Of a stretch of 64,000 nt of DNA, positions 60,491-64,000 are shown in pieces. The notes under the pieces are model-generated. The model was not told the DNA's origin and ran no database searches. It was given only the letters and a program-made list of their open reading frames with translations. The position numbers and the translations under genes are program-made. The DNA is from Streptomyces sp. NA04227 (lineage in GTDB: Bacteria; Actinomycetota; Actinomycetes; Streptomycetales; Streptomycetaceae): positions 4,329,001 through 4,393,000 of the forward strand of contig NZ_CP054918.1 of the NCBI RefSeq assembly GCF_013364195.1. Reading direction: 5' to 3'. How positions within the stretch are numbered: position 1 is the first letter of the stretch; each line of letters begins with the position of its first letter.

Positions 60491-62032
60491 TCACGACGCC
60501 AACTCCGCCCGCTCCTCCCGCTCCTCCCGACCCGTGGCCGTGAACCCGTGTCCCGGCCGGTGCAGCAACGTCGTCGCCCTGCTCTGGGCGATCAACCGCA
60601 GCCGGTCCGCCAACGCCGTGATCCTGCGGTGCAGTTCGGCCGGGTTGAGGCAGGGGTAGACGTCGGCCAGGATCGCCTTGTCCTCCGGGGTCACGCTGTC
60701 GTGCCGGTCGGTGCGGCGGTACGGGGTGGCCGTCTCGTACTCCTTGCGGCGGCGGCCGTCCTGCTTGCCGCCGGGCAGTGAGTGCTGTTGCGGGTAGTAG
60801 AAGTTGGTGAGCCGGGACAGGGCCGTCCAGATCTCGTTGAGGAGGGCGAGCTCGCCGGGGGTCTCGTAGCGGTACTCGCCCGCGAGGGCGTGCAGCATGC
60901 TCCAGTTCTTCTGGCCGACGTGGTGGCTGCCGCGTCCGGCCGGGCGGGCGTGGGTGAAGGTCACCCGGCGCTGCTGGCACCAGCCGAGCAGGACCTCGTC
61001 GGTCAGGGTGCCGTGGCTGCCGCAGTCCAGGCCGAGGATCGGGAAGGGCAGGCTGCGGGCGATCTGGTCGAGGGCCAGCGGGATCTGGGCGATGCCGCGG
61101 ACCGTGCGGTTCTCGGTCCAGCCGGTGGCGATGTCGGTGGCGGCCACGGTCCGCAGGCCCCCGTCGTCGCTGCGGCCCCCGTCATGGCTGACGACCGCGA
61201 TCTCGAAGAAGCCGGGGCGGCTGTGGTCCCACTCCGTCCAGGTGACGAGCGGGAGTTCGTTGCGCAGCCGGGAGCCGGGCCTCAGGCGCGGTGCGGTGCC
61301 CGCGGACTGACGGTGCGGTGCCAGGCGACGGCAGATGGTCGCCGCGGACATGCCCATCAGCAGCTCGGCGGTCTGGTCGTCGATGGACAGCTCGTGGTGG
61401 CGGCGCAGTACCGGGACGAGCTCCGGGAGCATCGGCGCGAGGCGTTTGCCCGCCGGGCGGTCCAGGATGGTCCAGCACAGCATCAGGGCGGCGACCACCT
61501 CGGTGTCGTACTTGGTGTACCTGCCCTGCGGGGACGCGGCGAGCTTGGGCCGGGCGGCGTTCAGCAGGGCCTTGCGGGCGTGGCTGCGGTGCCAGCCGGT
61601 CGCCGCGCACACCTCGTCCAGGATGCGTGTCTTCTCCTGCTTGTCCCCCTGGGCGTAGCTGGTGGCGTAGGCGTTGGTGAGGGCCTTGCGTCCGGCGAGT
61701 GTCGCGGCGGACTCCGCAGGAGCGGGCTCCTCGGACGGTACGGCGCCGTCGGACCCGTCCGAGCCGGCGGCACGCTGTCCGGAGGCGGCCCCCGCCGCTG
61801 TCTCCGGACGTGTCCCGCGGTGGGGCTGTGCCGTGTGCCGGTACAGCGGTGCGGACGCGAGCCCCTGCGGGAAGCGGACTCCGATCAGCTCGTCGAACTC
61901 GTCGTAGCGGTTGTATACGGCGTAGCGGTTGTTCTGTGTGGTGTGCGCGTCGTGTGCCTCGTGCTGGATGTTGCTCGTGTTGCCTGTGTTACCAGTTCCG
62001 ATCCGGACCATGACCTTGGCTGAGCTCGTCAC
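60491..62032 (-). CDS. Transposase-like (rve/DDE-superfamily) protein
   Basis: About 513 residues. HTH-like N-terminus (RILDEVCAATGWHRSHARKA), an intermediate AELLMGMSAATICRRLAPHR HTH, then a DDE/integrase core with TWTEWDHSRPGFFEIAVVSH, LGLDCGSHGTLTDEVLLGWC and ALLNEIWTALSRLTNFYYPQ; Asp, Asp and Glu are plausible catalytic residues. I saw no terminal inverted repeats or target duplication, so it may be a domesticated gene. Start uncertain: GTG 62032 or ATG 62011. The N-terminal ~80 residues are low complexity. Confidence 0.68.
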   Translation of the reverse strand: MTSSAKVMVRIGTGNTGNTSNIQHEAHDAHTTQNNRYAVYNRYDEFDELIGVRFPQGLASAPLYRHTAQPHRGTRPETAAGAASGQRAAGSDGSDGAVPSEEPAPAESAATLAGRKALTNAYATSYAQGDKQEKTRILDEVCAATGWHRSHARKALLNAARPKLAASPQGRYTKYDTEVVAALMLCWTILDRPAGKRLAPMLPELVPVLRRHHELSIDDQTAELLMGMSAATICRRLAPHRQSAGTAPRLRPGSRLRNELPLVTWTEWDHSRPGFFEIAVVSHDGGRSDDGGLRTVAATDIATGWTENRTVRGIAQIPLALDQIARSLPFPILGLDCGSHGTLTDEVLLGWCQQRRVTFTHARPAGRGSHHVGQKNWSMLHALAGEYRYETPGELALLNEIWTALSRLTNFYYPQQHSLPGGKQDGRRRKEYETATPYRRTDRHDSVTPEDKAILADVYPCLNPAELHRRITALADRLRLIAQSRATTLLHRPGHGFTATGREEREERAELAS

Positions 62033-62818
62033 TGCGCCCCCGTAGGCTGTGGCCTCCTCGCGAGGCCCTTCATCACTCTGTCGAACGAGCGGGACCCCGG
62101 ATCGACAACTGCCCAGAGAATGTCGAGAAGTTGTCCGGATCACCCGTAAAAGAGAGGAAACGTCGGGTCGGTTGTCACCCTCCCGACGGGTGCCCTCGCG
62201 GCCGGATTCCTCGCGGTCCGCTCGCGGGCGTGATGGGTCGCCGTTCATATGTGCATTCTGTGCGGGCGGACGCACCCAGGGCGACGGATTTGCGGACAGA
62301 TACGGGCGGTGTGGGGATGGTCACGGTCGGCGAGATCCGGCGATCCGCAGGCGGGCGACTTGGCGGCAGGTGACTGAACGAAGGGTGGCGCGCGGTTTGC
62401 GATGCCCGTCCGCGAACCGCGCCGCGCGCCCTTCCGTTTTCGGTCGCACAGGCCGGAACGCATCGCTTTGACGGCCACCGACCCTTGGTTTCAGGACAGT
62501 TGAGGCCGCCTCCGTGTTACCGGCGGGTGACGAACGAGCTTCAACGAACATCGCTGCACAGAGCATCGATTGCAACCGTTCGTACGTCGGGGGCTACAGG
62601 GGGCGACTATGTGCCAACTGTCCTGCCGTTCCGGGCCGTCGACAGCGACCGGGGAACGCTGTAGCGTTCCACATGACCATGAATGATCATGTACGGAAGC
62701 CGGGTGGCGCAGCGAAGACCTCGAGTGCCTGACCGGCGAACGCCTTCGACGTCGTGAACAGTGCAGAACCGCACCGGCGCCAAGCGGTGGCGGGCGTGAA
62801 GAGGGAGGGCATGGGGCG
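62033..62818. promoter_or_regulatory. Long intergenic region before the YCII/ECF sigma pair
   Basis: 786 bases between divergent genes. It contains a terminator-like hairpin (GCGCGGTTTGCG at 62390-62401 with CGCGAACCGCGC at 62411-62422, followed by CCGTTTT) and a perfect TetR-type operator (62653-62670). Short open frames (for example 62131-62373) are not convincing. Confidence 0.55.
62653..62670. promoter_or_regulatory. Perfect TetR-type inverted repeat
   Basis: GGAACGCTGTAGCGTTCC: 8-bp arms separated by GT, the classic shape of TetR-family operators. It lies 149 bp upstream of the YCII gene. The repressor gene is not in this window on the left side. Confidence 0.7.
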
Positions 62819-63187
62819 GTGGCGGAGTACCTAGTGCTCATCTACGAGGATGAAGCGCGCACTGCCGAGATGGATCCGGCGACCGATGCCGCGCTCGTGG
62901 GCAAGTTCCAGGAATTCATGGCGAAAAACGCCTCCCATGTACAGCGCGGCCAGCGCCTGCACACGAGCCCCTCGGCCCGCTCCGTCCGTCGCGAGCCCGA
63001 CGGCGGGGTGAGCGTCACCGACGGGGCCTTCATCGAGTCCAAGGAAGTCGTCGCGGGCTACTTCCTCATCGAGGCCGAGGACTTGGGCCGGGCCGTCGAG
63101 ATCGCCCAGCAGATCCCGGTGCCGCACGGCGGCGTCGAGGTCCGCCCGATCCGCGCCCTGCCCCAAGACGCCTGCCCGCATGCCTGA
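62819..63187 (+). CDS. YCII-related (DGPF-type) protein paired with ECF sigma
   Basis: 122 residues, dimeric alpha/beta-barrel. MAEYLVLIYEDEARTAEMDP, SHVQRGQRLHTSPSARSVRR, VTDGAFIESKEVVAGYFLIE and EDLGRAVEIAQQIPVPHGGV follow the DGPF/YCII family (variant FIESKE in place of ...DGPFAETKE). Such genes sit almost always beside ECF42-type sigma factors, as here, 39 bp upstream. GTG start at 62819 with GGGAGGG upstream. Confidence 0.85.
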   Translation: MAEYLVLIYEDEARTAEMDPATDAALVGKFQEFMAKNASHVQRGQRLHTSPSARSVRREPDGGVSVTDGAFIESKEVVAGYFLIEAEDLGRAVEIAQQIPVPHGGVEVRPIRALPQDACPHA

Positions 63188-63226
63188 CCACGCCCCCGGC
63201 TTCGTCCCGTACCGACGAAGCGCCTG

Positions 63227-64000
63227 ATGGACGCCGCCGTCGCAGCCGCGGTCGCCGAGGCGCACCGCAGGCAGTGGGGTTTCGTGCTCGGCGCCACCCT
63301 GCGCATCACGCGTGACCTCGATCTGGCCGAGGAATGCGTACAGGAGGCGTACACCCAGGCGCTCACGCAGTGGGTGAGCCAGGGCATCCCCGAGCGGCCC
63401 GAGGCCTGGCTGACCCTCGTCGCCCGGCGCCGCGCGGTGGACGTGATCCGCCGTCACGACACCCTGCGCGGCAAGCTTCCGCTGCTCGCGGAGGAGGAGA
63501 CGGCCCCGGCCGCCGACCAGGCCATCGCCGACCAGGACATCCCCGACGACCGGCTGCGGATCATCTTCATCTGCTGCCACCCGCTGCTCGACGTGGACAC
63601 CCGGGTCGGCCTCACCCTGCGCCTGGTGTGCGGCCTGTCGACGGCCGAGGTGGCCCGTGCGCTGCTGGTCTCCGAGCAGGCCATGGCGGCCCGCATCACG
63701 CGCGGCAAGAAGAAGATCAAGGCCGCCCGGATCCCGTACCGGGAGCCGGAGCCCGAGGAACTGCCCGCCCGCGTCGACGCCGTCCTCGACGTGGTCCACC
63801 TGATCTTCAGCACCGGGCACACGGCACCCTCCGGCGACCAGCTCCAGCGCCGCGACCTGGTCTCGCGCGCCACCCATCTGGCCCGCATACTGCACCAGTT
63901 GCTGCCCGCCGAGTCCGGTCCCGCGGGCCTGCTCGCGCTGATCCTGCTGATCGACGCGCGTCGCTACACCCGTACCCGCCCCGACGGCGCGCTGATCCCG
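63227..64000 (+). CDS. ECF42-type RNA polymerase sigma factor (3' end outside window)
   Basis: 258 codons visible from ATG 63227, open to the window edge, so partial. Region 2: RRQWGFVLGATLRITRDLDL, AEECVQEAYTQALTQW, RPEAWLTLVARRRAVDVIRR. Region 4: RLRIIFICCHPLLDVDTRVG, LTLRLVCGLSTAEVARALLV, SEQAMAARITRGKKKIKAAR. The C-terminal extension begins LPARVDAVLDVVHLIFSTGH, typical of ECF42. Its partner YCII protein is encoded immediately upstream; together they form a recurrent pair. Confidence 0.88.
   Translation, partial: MDAAVAAAVAEAHRRQWGFVLGATLRITRDLDLAEECVQEAYTQALTQWVSQGIPERPEAWLTLVARRRAVDVIRRHDTLRGKLPLLAEEETAPAADQAIADQDIPDDRLRIIFICCHPLLDVDTRVGLTLRLVCGLSTAEVARALLVSEQAMAARITRGKKKIKAARIPYREPEPEELPARVDAVLDVVHLIFSTGHTAPSGDQLQRRDLVSRATHLARILHQLLPAESGPAGLLALILLIDARRYTRTRPDGALIP

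Noticed and set aside
62131..62373. Possible small gene in the gap before the YCII gene
   Set aside because: Arg/Gly-rich, no ribosome site, no recognisable family.

Overview
The window reads as a piece of a Streptomyces (or closely related high-GC actinomycete) chromosome. Base composition is very high in G+C, codon third positions are almost all G/C, and by eye I found only two in-frame TTA codons in 64 kb. GTG/TTG starts and ATGA/GTGA gene overlaps are common. The gene families are also typical: a NarL-type two-component pair, an ECF sigma/YCII pair, HTH-TPR and ATPase regulator genes, and dre-like DasR sites.

Layout. 1-7.2 kb: a two-component system, a membrane protein, an MmpL/RND transporter, two tiny genes and a 2H phosphoesterase. 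7.3-11.7 kb: two secreted carbohydrate-active proteins on the minus strand (beta-helix plus ricin lectin, and GH20 hexosaminidase plus F5/8C), the latter behind two dre-like sites. 11.9-19 kb: a P-loop/TPR protein, a Gfo/Idh/MocA oxidoreductase, a Tat-exported berberine-bridge-type flavoprotein and an SDR. 19-25 kb: a tightly coupled metal operon (small His/Asp/Gly-rich membrane protein, P1B ATPase, PCu(A)C-like protein, ABC ATPase, permease and lipoprotein). 25-30.2 kb: an acyl-CoA ligase, a long CoA-transferase and an acyl-CoA dehydrogenase around a promoter with phased 10-bp repeats. 30.3-35 kb: a 28-residue membrane peptide, a GH88-like hydrolase, an MFS transporter, a His/Met-rich membrane protein and an ECF sigma factor ending in a very strong terminator.

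35.8-53.8 kb is the centrepiece: a phenazine plus mevalonate gene cluster, all on the plus strand. The order is phzB-C-D-E-F-G, a class B flavin monooxygenase, an ABM-fold monooxygenase, a PhzS-like hydroxylase, a UbiA-type prenyltransferase, then mevalonate kinase, diphosphomevalonate decarboxylase, phosphomevalonate kinase, type II IPP isomerase, HMG-CoA reductase and HMG-CoA synthase. The mevalonate block has the gene order known from Streptomyces sp. CL190. PhzC-E and PhzB/F/G should make a phenazine carboxylate, and the mevalonate genes should supply IPP/DMAPP. No PhzM-type methyltransferase is present, but PhzS (whose known pyocyanin-pathway substrate is N-methylated) is, next to a membrane prenyltransferase. 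I infer that prenylation replaces N-methylation, giving an N-prenyl 1(5H)-phenazinone of the lavanducyanin/phenazinomycin type. Unusual points are a YdhR-like domain fused in frame to PhzF, a TTA codon at codon 7 of phzC, and a promoter-region motif shared with the region before the P-loop/TPR gene.

53.9-64 kb: a DUF218 protein, two GNATs, a SLOG-like protein, TrmO, a divergent HTH-TPR regulator/ATPase pair, a Gly/Ser-rich lipoprotein, a transposase-like gene, and a YCII/ECF42-type sigma pair that runs off the right edge. No tRNA, rRNA or CRISPR array was recognised.
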